From: Tetradesmus obliquus
Taxonomy: Eukaryota; Chlorophyta; Chlorophyceae; Sphaeropleales; Scenedesmaceae
DNA: 64,000 nt
Direction of reading: 5' to 3'
Assembly (NCBI GenBank): GCA_030272155.1
Contig: CP126199.1
Location: 3,584,501-3,648,500 of the forward strand
Position numbers and translations under genes: made by a program. The notes under the pieces were generated by a model, which ran no database searches, was not told where the DNA came from, and saw only the letters and a list, made by a program, of their open reading frames with translations. Shown here in pieces: positions 1 to 11,144 of this stretch. Position 1 is the first letter of the stretch. The number at the start of each line of letters is the position of its first letter.

Positions 1-34
<34 letters not shown>
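1..34. repeat. (TGC)n microsatellite at window edge
   Basis: About eleven TGC units. On the minus strand they are in frame in the last visible exon of the C2-domain gene and would encode polyglutamine. The repeat continues outside the window. Confidence 0.9.
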
Positions 35-36
<2 letters not shown>

Positions 37-3034
37 CTGTGGAAGTAGACCTCCTCGCTGTATGTTGCCGCCAGTGCTTCTACCATTGCCCGAATGTGTC
101 GAGGCGAGTCGCTGTCCATAGCAGCAAGCGCTGCCAGCAGCTGCGAGCTGTGGGAGGCCTCCTGCTGCTGCTGCGCTGCGATGATGTTGAGCACCTGCGC
201 TGTGCCTGCAGCAGGGACAGCACGCCATCAGCAAAGTATGTCCAGCATCAACCAGATCACATTCACAGCAGCATAGCTGCCGCAACACAATCCTCTCCAT
301 TGCCTCCTTCTGTAATCGTACAGATGTGTTCCTGAACTACGGGATACAGGAACGCAAGCATTGCTTCATGCAAGTGACATGCCATAACAATCTGGTGCCA
401 CGTTGCTGCAGCCAGCGCCCTCATCAGCAGCCGCCACCCTCACCTGCTTGATTCTCCGCCTGCTGCACCACCAGCTGCCTGTACAGGATCGCCTCCTTCT
501 CAGCAGCATCAGCATCATCATACTCCCTTGCGACCTCATCATCCCACTCACTCCTGTCCACTGCCGCTGCATCGCCCTGCAGCTGCTGCAGCGCATCAGC
601 AGCCTGCTGCAGCAGCCGCTCCTCCTGCTGCCGCGCCTGCAGCAGCTGCTGGTGCCGCACCGCAGCATGCTGCACCATCTTGCTCGGTGACAGCTTGAGC
701 TGCCTCCGGCTGCTACGCAGAGGGCTCAGCACCTCACCAGCAGAACCCGGCCGGCCTCCTGCCTGCAGGGCCCCGGCCGCATACTGCTGCTGCGGCTGCT
801 GCTGCTGGTGCTCTGCAGCTGCTGAGCTACTGCTCATAGAGCAAGACACACGCAGCCCGCCTGGCATGCGGCCTTCTGCTGCTGCCTCACTGCCTCCATA
901 CAGAACGCTGCTGCTGTCACTGGTGCGGCTGCTGTACCGGCTGCGATGGTGGAAAAGGCGGCCACCAGCTGCCAGCAGCTGCACACTGTCAGCCACACCC
1001 ATGCCTGCAGCTCCTGCTGCAGCTGCTGCAAGAGAATGCTGCGCTCCAGCGCCAGCAGCAGCAGCATGTGCAGGGCTGAAGCCGGGTGGCAAAGGCGGCG
1101 CCGTCGCACTGCTGAAGCTGTTACTGCTGTTCAAAAAGTTGTTACGTTTTGCCCTGAGCGAGCATGGCAGCGGCCCAGCTGACTCAGGCAGGCTATCAAA
1201 GCAGGCCTGTGCATCTGCAGCACGGCCTGCAGCAGCATCACCAGCCACTGCTGCGAATGGTGACACCGGCCTTGGCGCTGCAGCAGATCCTGCAAGCGGC
1301 TCCTCATTGTTCCTGCGTTTACTGCTAAACCCGAGCATGCTGCCGAGCTCATGCGCGCCCTTTGCAATCCTCTGGCTCAATCGCCTGCTGCCGTCCTGCT
1401 GCTGCTGCTCGCACGGCGCCCCAGCAGCGCCGCTGCCGTACGCCGCAGCAGCGCCGCCGCCGTGCTGCTGCTGCATCTGCATCTGCTGCTGCTGCGCCAG
1501 CAGCTGCTGCCGCTGCTGCATGCTGGGCATGGTAAATGAGGTGAAGCTGCCAGAAAGGTGCTCTTCCTGCAAGTGGTCTGGCTGCCTGGCCCCTAGTGCA
1601 GGCTGCATCTGGCGGCTGCTGCTTGCTTTTGAGCGCTGCGGGGCAGTGACTGTGAGGCCGGGAATGTCTAAGCTTGCTGCCATGGCCCTGGAGGAGGTGG
1701 TCAGCTCAACATCAAACAGCACGTGGCCTATTGTGTTTCCTGCAAGTTGGAGCATGTGGCGCAAGAGTGATCAGTTTGGTTGAGCATGCACTGGTGCGCT
1801 GCTGCTTGTATTGTGGGCATGGAGGCGGTTGCTAGCGTGGCATAGGGGGCTGAAGGATTGCAGCTTTGAGGTGTACGAGCACAGCTGCAGTGATGCAGCA
1901 TGGCTGTACCAAACAGAGGGGTGTACGAGGCTGCAGGACTGTCCAGCATGCTTCTCTCTGCTGCAACCATTCTCGCAACAGCCTTCTGCCAGTCCTACGA
2001 TTGCTGTATGCGCAGTGCAGCAGGCGTGCTTCGGCTGCTACTGGTTGTGCAGTACAGCATTGCTGGCAGTAGGCACCTGTGCTGTTGACCAGGGGTGCTG
2101 ATGCGCTGAGGCTGCCTGCCTGCAGCATAGATGCCACGTCAACCGTAGCCTGCGCGATGAAGGCCCCTGGGTGCCTGCCAGCATCAAATGCCTGCAAGCA
2201 GACCAGCAGCAGCAGGCGTGGTGTGCAATGGCGTGGCAAGCAGGGTAATGGAGCGTGTGCCAACTGCTGCAGCTAGTAAAATGCTACTGGTATTGCAAGT
2301 AATGCTGCCATGCAATACAGAAGTGATGAAGCGGGGTCGAAAGCTGCTGTTGCGGCGTTGTGCAAGGCAACCAATACAGCAACTCACCATGATGTTGAGG
2401 TCAGCAGTCGGCACATAGGGGAACGTTGCCTTTTGGTTCCAAGCAGTAACATTTGAGGCTGCACAGCGCATGACGAAGCAGTGGGTAGGGTAAGGGCGGG
2501 GCAAAGCAGCTGATCATCAAAAACAGGCATGTGCAGCAGGCCATGCACAAGCTACGGATGCTGTGTTATTTGGCTTGTCAATATGCTGCATTAACTTTCA
2601 ACGGCCTCCTGCAAGCATGTCTGCACAGCAATACCAGCACAGCAGCCTCACTACTGCTGCTGGTGCTTGAACTACAGCTGCCAAATCTGGCCTGTGCTGC
2701 CCTCATGCTGCCTCACCTCGTGCAATGTCCGTCTGCTGCTGCTGCCCATTGTGATCAACCACCAAGTAGGGAGACAGTAGCCCTGCAGGAATGAAGCATG
2801 CCGAGGTAAGTGTCATGCTTGAAGCTATGCAGCATTGCTGTCATCTGCACTGCTGTGTGCAAGCACTGCTCACAGCCAACCCACTCACCGCTCTGCTTGA
2901 ACCGAGACCAAATGCTCTCCACAACTGCGAGGGTGAGAGTGCATATCAGCACGGTTCAAGCCTTGAATGCTGTGTTCCGTGCGTGCGCGCCATATCACGA
3001 GCTACTCACGGTGCACAGTCAAGACGATGGCCAT
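1..3034 (-). CDS. C2-domain protein with long low-complexity tail (partial)
   Basis: Exons 5' to 3': 3034-3010, 2924-2889, 2782-2717, 2458-2388, 2191-2077, 1739-444, 205-1 (runs off the window). All junctions have GT/AG ends and matching phases. The start ATG at 3034 opens directly into a C2 fold (residues about 1-115): first strand MAIVLTVHLVES, then a SPYLVVDHNG segment, a TAWNQKATFPY segment and a closing GHVLFDVEL strand. C2 domains usually bind phospholipid, often with calcium. The acidic calcium-binding loops look poor here, so a calcium-independent or N-terminal-C2 (EEIG1/EHBP1-like) type is possible. Residues about 120-535 are Ser/Ala/Gln-rich with no recognised domain. The last visible exon (GTAQVLNIIAAQ onward) is helical and ends in a polyglutamine run at the window edge. 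The domain call is firm; the function is not known, and membrane association is inference. Confidence 0.75.
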
Positions 3035-3754
3035 CTCGCTGACTTTACGCTCCTGAAACGGCTAAAAACGTTTTAACAGCAAATAAGGCAGTTTCTGGAC
3101 CTCCTGCTCCTGCATTTGCGACACTGGCCTGTACTGCGGCACACTGCAAAAGACGCCTTTCGCAGACAGCAGTGCTACTTATAAACTGCTCTCAAATACG
3201 TGATATGGTTTTAGTGATGAACGTTTTTCAATGACGCTGAGCTCGACGCTGCTTTGCCCTGAGTTCACGACATGACAGCTTTGCGTACTGGCAGAATGCT
3301 ACTACGCCAGCTGAGCTTGAGAGCCAGATACTTTGCCCTCGAAACCCGGATCCCAAGGTATTCATCCTGCGCTAGTGTCGGCGGTCAGGATTGTGGGGCC
3401 GGCTGTGACAAGTATCCTGCGCCAACAGGTCCAGCCAGGTTCAGACAAGGTTGCTGTGCACGACAGGCCACCTTGATCAGCTGTCACCAACACAGTAGCC
3501 CGACGTGGAACGACCAGGCGTTTGCTGCCTTATTACAAAACCACAATTTTCAAAGCTGGATGGTGCAGCGATTACAACGCCCACCACATATGTTCTGCGA
3601 CGCTGCACACGGTGACAACATTGCTGTTGCCTACAATGCGTCAGCATGGTCCCAATTGCACAGCAGCCATGGTGGCAGGGCGCCTCCTAGATGCGTGAGT
3701 GAGCAACATGTTGCATGCAGCTATTGCAAACTGTATTTTCATGCCAATGCAAGC

Positions 3755-3835
3755 TTTTACCAATTACCAATTACCAAAGTAGGGCCGCAGGCCCACCCAC
3801 TACGGAGCCAGACAAGGCTCATGGGGTCCAGAAAG
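3755..3835. repeat. Dispersed repeat, copy 1
   Basis: About 70 bases closely match 61085-61155. Shared blocks include AGTAGGGCC-CAGGCCCACCC and AGCCAGACAAGGCTCATGGG. Both copies lie in intergenic DNA beside short TTACCA/TTACCAG tandem runs. No terminal repeats or coding capacity are visible, so the element class is unknown. Confidence 0.6.
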
Positions 3836-3906
3836 CACTGAGATGAGATTTTACTGCCCACGTGCACCACCACGCATATTAAGGAACACAGTGTGTGCCA
3901 CTACAC

Positions 3907-3971
3907 CCTTTTCAGGCCTGCAAATTATGCGCCAGCACCGTGCTGGTGTATGATGTGCAGGCCTGAAAAGG
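3907..3971. repeat. Nested perfect inverted repeat (hairpin)
   Basis: Outer arms of 16 bases, CCTTTTCAGGCCTGCA at 3907-3922 and its exact reverse complement at 3956-3971, flank an inner hairpin CCAGCAC-C-GTGCTGG at 3932-3946. It lies between the amylase and C2-domain genes. It could be an RNA structure in the amylase 3' UTR or a remnant of a foldback element. Confidence 0.8.
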
Positions 3972-4939
3972 TTGCAGTTGTCATGCGGAATAAGGGTACA
4001 ATGCCGAGAAAGGGACACAGCAGGTGATGCCCCGGACACAGTGACGCACACAGTGACGGTGTGCTTGTTTCACATGTCCTGTGCTGTTGTGCTAGAGCCA
4101 AACCGCTGCACAAAGATGTGCCAGGGACACATACACAAGCGCAGAAGACTTTATCAATGGCCCTGCAGAATGCAAGTCTCTCAATTCAGCTTGCTGACAG
4201 CCGTCGCCTGTCACACTAGCAACCTGTACACTGTCACATCAATCACAACTATACACATAGCGCAGCAGGCCTGCTGGCGAATGCTGTGTTTAAATGTGTG
4301 TCAACTTGTCAACTCCACATCTACTGCAGATATATACCAATGCACAGTCGAGACAAACCAGCAGTGCGCAAAAATGCGTATGTACACTGCATGCTGGTCC
4401 CACAAACGCTGACGTGAGGCAGCACAAGTGTCCGATGCGTAGCTTTCCAAACAGCACTGTCAAGCACACACATGCGCACTAGCCACAACCAACCCCTGTA
4501 CATCTAGGATGCGCTGCCACGTCTTTTGCACATTTTCGGAGCAGCACACTCCACTGCTTGAAACACCACACAGACAGTTGTCTGTCACAACTGCGCATCA
4601 ATTTCGAGAAACTTGTTTGTTGCCACCAGTCAAGTCCTGCTTGCCTGCTGTCACTGCCAGAAGCTACTGCTGCTGCTGCAGCTGCTACTCAGCGCTGTGC
4701 AGCCCCCAGATATGCACCCCACCATCATCAGCACACACCCCTCCCCACACGCTCGCTACATCACACAGTTGATATTAAAAATGCCCATTCACACATGGAC
4801 ACGCCACTACAACTCCGTTCGTTGCCCCACCGCACACCACACAACAACCCACTCTTCCAGCCAACCAATACAAGCAACCCTTCCCCACCTCCACCCCACC
4901 CCTACCGCAGCCAGCCACACACTGCTGCTGAGCCCCTGC

Positions 4940-6954
4940 TCACTGCTGCTCAGCAGCAGCAGCAGCCTCCGCCTCACCCTGCTGAATCCACACGCAGAAG
5001 TCCTTGCCCACAGCCGCCTTGGCCCAGCCCTCCGCTGGCTTAGGTAGCAGCGGCCCCATGTCATAGCGAGGGCCCAGCTTCAGCACCAGGCTGCCCTTGC
5101 TGCCTGTTACTTTTGCCACGTACATGTCGCCCTCAGCGCACAGGATCTGCAGCTTGCTCTTGGCAATGATGCCCGCATCGCGCCGCGCCTACAGCATAAC
5201 AACACGCAGTACAGAAACAGTACATAGCTGTGAGAAAAAGGTGGCCAACACGAGGGCAAGATATTTGGGTCGACGCCAACATTCACAAGGGACAAAGCGA
5301 GGCAGGGTTTGCTGGGTCCCCTGGGCAGCCCGTGTCTGCTGGCAGCTGCATGCCGACTCCCTTCATACCAAGAACTGCTGCCCTATCACATCTGTCACGC
5401 ATCTTAAACATCAGCCGCTGCAAACACCAGGCCAAGCCTACAACCCCAGCTGCAGCATGCCTCATTCTTGATGCCTGATGCCTCATGCCTGATACTGCCT
5501 CCTGCCCCCACCTGCATCAGTGCCCTGATCTCGCCCTGCAGCTTGCTGCCCCAGTCAAAGAAGTGGTCAAACGCAACGCAGGGCATGCCTGGGTGCGTCA
5601 GGATGTACGCGTAACCCTGAGACACACGGTCACTGGGGAAGGGCCAGTGGCGCTGCGTGCTGCCTGCAGCAGCAGCAGCAGAAACAAGGCAGCAGCAGCA
5701 ACAGAGCAGCAGACGAGGTGCTGTACTCTTGAGCAGTGGCACATGTGTTGGTCGGAACCAGGCAGTACATGTCTGCCGCTTGACAATTAGGCTCAACGCA
5801 GCACATGAAAACCACCCAGCGCACGAGGTTGTCACAGCATGTGGCAGCACATCAATGCACAGCAGCGTGTGTCAGCCCACCTGTGTCGTGGTTGTCCACG
5901 AACGTTACTGCGCGCTGCGGCCACCAGCCGATGAGCCCGGGCGCCTTGTTCTTGCTGTCAGCCAGGCGCCAGTACTCGCAGTGCTTCACAGCTTCCTGCA
6001 AGTGCAGTAGGTGAGCACCACACAGCAGTCGCACGCGGTGTTGATGCCGCGGAATGTGGACACGTGCTGTGCTGTCTATTTGTGTAATGGCAGGCGGCCG
6101 TATGTGGGCGGAGCCCAACCCGGACTGGCAGAATAAGGCATGGCAGCAACACCAGCACAGTTGCACTGCACATGATCTCATTCCAGTGACTTGCTCAGCA
6201 GGCCACTACCTGTTTAGCACAAGCTGCAGTGCACATGCTGCATTTGCTGCTGCTCAAGACGCAGCCCACCTGCAGCACGCCCTTAGTGACAAAGTCAAAT
6301 GCAGTGCTGCGGCGCTGCGTGCCGTCAATCCAGTTGCAGATGCGCTGCCGAGCGTCGTCCTGGTTCTTCCCCAGCGTGGCTGCAGCAGCAGCAGCAGCAG
6401 CAGCAGCAGCACACACGCCACTGGTCACGCAATGCACGTGCAGTACATGCAGACAGAGCAGCAGAGCAGCGGCAACCAGACGCTGCAATGCGCAGGCTGC
6501 ACATGTTCAGTAAAGGTGAGCAAGCACCTGCTACAGCCTCAGTGTGTCACACGCACCAATGTGATACATATAGCATTGCATGCTGCTACTGCATCAGCGT
6601 GGTTTGAGCCACTGCCGTCCCAGTGCAGGTCTGCAACAGCACCAAATGCAGCCGTGCATTGCGGCTGAGCAAACTACTGCTGCAACCACAGGTCGTTTTA
6701 CATGCAAAGTGCATGCCGCAGCAGCACTGCCACGCACTGCCGTCCCGTACAGGTCCGCAACAGCACCAAATGCAGCTGTGCAATGCAGCTGAACAAATCA
6801 CAGGATGTTTCACATGCAAAGTGCATGCTGCAGCAGCGTGGTGTCACTCACTGCCGTCCCAGTGCAGGTCTGTCCAGACCTCGCCCACATTGAGGTCATT
6901 CTGTGTGCCGCTGCCCTCCACATACTGCGTGATGTACTTTGCGCCATAGCCCCT

Positions 6955-7005
<51 letters not shown>

Positions 7006-9328
7006 TGTGAGCCAAGCCACACAGACAGCAGCGTCCACGCACGCCAAGAGACTACCTCCTACAAGCACAAGCTGCACCCGCACCCCCCGCGCACCAGCCA
7101 CGCTGTTGAAGGTGCGCTGATGTCACAACCAGGCACAGTCCTGTGCCAAATTGCAGCCCATTCACTGTCATAGCGTGCAGTATGCTGCAGCTTTCTGGGA
7201 ACCAGCGGTAGTGAAACAAATTGTAACATGTGCTCCTGATGTGAACATGCAGCAACAAATCAAATCATTGTCTCACCTGGCAAAGTCGAAGCGCCAGCCA
7301 GTGAAGCCCACATTGTCCCGCAGGTGCTGCAGCCAATGCACCAGCGCCTCGCGCAGGTGGCTGTTGGTGTGGTCCAGGTCAGGAGCGCCTGAGTTTTTGC
7401 AACATTGTAGCAACAGTGCAATGTTCAGCACCGTTGATGCAGCACACAAAGAGCATGACAGCTGATGGAACCGCGCAGGCGTATGAGTACCAGCACTGCT
7501 GGCATGTGCATGGTCCACACAGCTTGCAGGAAGAACTCTCTGTGATTGCTGCAGAGCTGGTGCTGGTGGCCGTGATGCTGTTTTGGCAATGCCTGCTGGC
7601 TGAATACGTTTTAGCCGCAAGATTTTCACAGTCTTCCTTGTGCTGCCCCTGCAGCATCTGCCTCACAAATCGTACCACATTACAGTCATTGGCGCTCACC
7701 CCAGAAGTCGTCGCCAGTGTCCTTGTTACCCTGCCCGCCAAACTCATGGTCGTCACACGTGATTGCCCACTGGCCCCTGCAGCAGCAGATAACAGCCACA
7801 TGCAGCAGCAGCGCAAGGCAACTGTTTGTTGAACACAAGCGCAGGCATGCAGAGCCACACAGGTATAGCAATGCACCCCGCACACACCCTGTACAAGCTT
7901 GGCTGACAATTGCTGTGCTTGTCTGTTCCGTTACAGCCAGCCCTGTCCACAGATGTGACACTTTGGCAAGCGCATAGCTCGCTCCATGTGCAGTGGGCTC
8001 ACCAGTCAATGGAATGCCCCTCATGGTCGTGGTCATCATGGTAGTTGTTCCACCTGCCATGCTCGTCCTGGCTATCAGCACACCTGCAAGGCGGCCGCAG
8101 CAGCAGGAGCAGAGCAGCAGCCCAAACATACACACAGCTTGACCCAAATCCTGCTTGTTCACCAGTTACGAGATGGCGGCGCTGCAGCAGGGCCACACGC
8201 ATTGCTGCCAGCATGTCACTGGGAGGGTAGCAGGCACAGCCGCACAAATATGACAGCAGAATGCGCATCCCCCACTGCATGCACGCCTCGCAAGCATTAA
8301 AAACCCCTGCATCAACACAAAACAGCCCCGTGAACCACACTGATTATGAGGAAACCCCGGCTACATACCTGTGGTTGATCACAATGTCAGCCAGTGGGGC
8401 GATGCCTGCTGCCTTGAGGGCCTCATTCAGCTCCACCAGCTGCTGCTCATTGCCATACGCAGAGCTCAGGTTGTACAGCTGGCCCGGCATGTAGCCCTGC
8501 AGCAGCACACAGCACAAACATGGTGATTATACATACAGATAGATATCCAGAACCCTGCGCAACTTCTGGAGGCTTCCGTTCTTCTGGTGACTGCTGCTGC
8601 TGTAGCTGGTCTTCCAGTGCTGCTCCTGCTTACCTCTGGTGACACGCTCTGGGAAGGAGGAGGCAGCCAGATGTGTGTGAAGCCTGCACCCTGCATTGCC
8701 GTCACATGAAAATGCAGCCAGGGGGCCGCCCAGTATGAAGATGTAACAGATGGCTGCTGCATCTACGGACCAACCTGGAAGTGCTGCAGGCATTGCTCGT
8801 GTGCAATTTGAAAGATGCCTAGAACATGTGGCTGCACTGCTTGTATGCTTGCTCGCGGCGCAAGCAAACTACCCAGCTACTTGCATTGTCCATGAAATTG
8901 CCGCTGCACGCAGTTGACGCCACGCATGCTCTGCGCTGAACAGCAGCTGTACAGCCACACCAACCTGGATCTCAGGTACTTTATGCCTGATGACGTTGTA
9001 CCAGGGGTGCGTTTTGTGGCTCTCCCAGTGGAAGCCTGCAGGAGCATGCAGGTGAGCCAAGTTGTGTACAGGCCCATGTGACAGGTACTGCTGCTGCTGC
9101 TGCTGGACCCAGGCTAGACCCACCTTGCAGCATCACGCCATCTGTGCCCAGGTGGCCTGGCGTCGGGCTCTCCAGTTCCTCGACGCAAGGGTCTGCTGTA
9201 GCTACTTCTACTGCAGCAGCTTGCGGCCTGCACAGCGTGATACGCCTAGCCATGACCGCATTGCGTCCTGCCCGGCATCGGACCCCTGCAACGCCCTTGG
9301 AGGTTTGGGACCTGCCGAGAGTGTTCAT
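4940..9328 (-). CDS. Alpha-amylase (plant type, GH13), probably plastid-targeted
   Basis: Endo-hydrolysis of alpha-1,4-glucan (starch). Twelve exons: 9328-9124, 9035-8965, 8690-8634, 8496-8369, 8083-8003, 7776-7700, 7388-7277, 6952-6852, 6379-6270, 5995-5881, 5663-5512, 5188-4940. They give 485 residues with consistent phases. GH13 landmarks: region I DIVINHR (about 148-154), region [10 protein letters not shown] with nucleophile Asp about 241, region III GEVW with acid/base Glu about 268, and region IV FVDNHDT with Asp about 351. The C-terminal antiparallel beta-domain ([12 protein letters not shown], then DFCVW) matches plant amylases. About 65 residues precede the GVMLQGFHWES start of the barrel; they are Arg/Ser/Ala-rich and could be a chloroplast transit peptide (inference). 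The open frame extends upstream of ATG 9328 only from a GTG codon, so the ATG was chosen. Intron 8 carries two echoes of the exon 8 donor edge. The last residues form a short Ala/Glu/Gln tail. Confidence 0.93.
6587..6872 (-). repeat. Splice-junction echo array, amylase exon 8 donor
   Basis: The end of amylase exon 8 and about 100 bases of intron 8 are repeated twice in the intron. The block CACTGCCGTCC starts at 6610, 6735 and 6849 (the last is the real exon edge), giving spacings of 125 and 114. Each unit also shares an AACAGCACCAAATGCAGC block and an ACATGCAAAGTGCATG palindrome. The copies lie on the intron side only. Confidence 0.85.
6953..7003. repeat. (CAG)16 microsatellite at amylase exon 8 acceptor
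   Basis: On the sense (minus) strand this is a CTG run ending in CAG directly before exon 8 at 6952. The repeat therefore replaces a conventional polypyrimidine tract. It is intronic, not coding. Confidence 0.9.
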
Positions 9329-11144
9329 GGTGCTGCGAGCGTGCACTGGTGTGAAGCAGCAAGTGGTGGGAGACTTCAGGCGTGTTTGCTAGGTTTGTTT
9401 TCACAGCAGCGTATCAAGCACTAAAGCATGCGCTGTGTGCAGTGCAATGGCGTTATGAGTGTGCTAGTGATCCAATGAGTCCACCAGCGTGCGTCATAAA
9501 AGAACCCTTGTTGCTCACCACTTCGTTGGTGAGTCGGATCTTCCGTCATTATCGGTCGCATACTCCACGACTAGCGATGATCGATATGTTTTTTGAGCGG
9601 AACACATAAAATCCTGAGTTGGTCCTGCTGCGAACGGTGGCTAGGTAAGATGCAGGGCACTGCATTCGAGCAGCTACAAGGTGCTGTTGTGTAAAGTTTG
9701 TGAACTTGTACTTGGAGCTTCCGCACGCACATTTTGTTAGATTTCTGCCTAACATCTGCATGAATGGGGATGCAATCTCATCAGGTGCTGTTTTACACCT
9801 GCACCAAGTGCCAGCCATCACCCCTCAACTCTAGGGGCCTTTTGGCCCAGTAAATAATGCACCCTCTGACTCGAACACTGAACCCTCTTGAAAAAGCATG
9901 ATGAATCATGATGCGAAAGCTGCCAACAACCGGATGCAAGGGCTGCAGCCACTCGCCGCAGCCATTTGCCACACCTTCAAGCATGTCACCGTGAAGGTGA
10001 CCTTCACTGTACGTTGGGCATGCATGCCAAACACTGCCGTGCAGACGTGCCAATTGAGCAAGCTGTTGGCTCCGAGATGTATCAGGCTCACCGTCAACAC
10101 CGGCCTTCATTGCCCTAGGACGGCATGCTGCGGGACATGCTGTGTCCCATCACATGCATGCATGCAGTGCCGGTGTCTGTATACAATCACAGTCATAATT
10201 TGTGCCGGCCCAAATGGGCCAATTGCCATACTTCGACACACCCACCACAACATGTAGTTAGCCTTTGCAGCAGCCTGCCGATAAACCGAAGGTCGCTTCC
10301 ACTGAGGCTGCCCTGCTGGCAGCTACATGGCAGGAAAACAGAACCTCCCCAATGTCTGCACTGCAGAAAGGCAGCGCTGTTGAGACATACACCCCCTTGA
10401 CTGACCCAGTTGCAGTCTATTGGAACCTGTGACCCGTTGGCATGGTTGGCCCGTGCTCTCAATAGGCAAGACGTTTGCCTCTTGTGAAAAGAAAAGTACA
10501 AAACCACCTGAAAGTTGCAAAGGTGTTCGGTGCATGTTGACTGGCACACTTTGTGAAACCAGCAAGACAGCAGCAACACAACACGTCAAGATATGGCTAG
10601 GTATGTGCACTGCACTGATAAGTGATGATGATGTTAATGCCACATCATTTATTGGTTGGGCGCACACTGCCGTGTTGCGGCTACGCAGTTTGAACGTGTA
10701 TCCCACTGAAGGCCTACATATCACATCATACTTCAGCTGCCAGCTACAGCCACACTGCCCTACACAATTCTTGCTCACAACCACTGACCAGATGATGTAC
10801 GCAAGCCACAGTGCGAGCCAAACAAGCACTTGTGCAAGGCAAACACACAAGCTTGCTTGTGAGAGCAAGAAACATACCATCATGATGATGGTTGTGATCA
10901 CAACCGGCAGCAAACACAATTAGCTGCAGCAAAAGACACTTCCAGGTCCTGCAACCCACAGTAGGATGCTAATGCTGTGGCAAACCACACCACACGCTGC
11001 CTGTATGGAGTTCCAGAGAAATGTCAGCTGCAGCCACATTGACAACATGATGGCGGGTATTTCCAACCATGCTCACGCTCTTGCAGCACTTCACAAGCTG
11101 CTCGGGCCCTTTGATACCAAGTGCAAGGACATCTGACAGGGATG
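9329..11144. other. Intergenic: amylase 5' flank and F-box gene 3' flank
   Basis: No gene recognised; short open frames on both strands lack domains. A TTACA at 9793-9797 (TGTAA on the minus strand) could be a distant polyadenylation signal for the F-box gene. A near-perfect 17-base palindrome, GTGAAGGT-G-ACCTTCAC, lies at about 9991-10007. Confidence 0.45.

Larger units (their letters stand above)
3035..4939. other. Intergenic: amylase 3' flank and C2-gene 5' flank
   Basis: No credible gene. The right half (about 3.9-4.9 kb) is A+C-rich on the plus strand, so G+T-rich on the amylase sense strand, as expected for its 3' UTR. A TTACA at 3533-3537 (TGTAA on the minus strand) is a possible but distant polyadenylation signal. 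The stretch also holds a nested hairpin at 3907-3971 and one copy of a dispersed repeat at about 3755-3835. An open frame at 3272-3841 (+) has no recognisable domain and spans the dispersed repeat. Confidence 0.5.

Noticed and set aside
680..1783. Long plus-strand open frame opposite the C2-domain gene
   Set aside because: It is the antisense shadow of a GCA/CAG-rich exon. Leucine/cysteine runs mirror the Gln/Ala codons and no domain appears.
3272..3841. 189-codon plus-strand frame
   Set aside because: No domain, no splice context, and it runs through a dispersed repeat also present at 61 kb.
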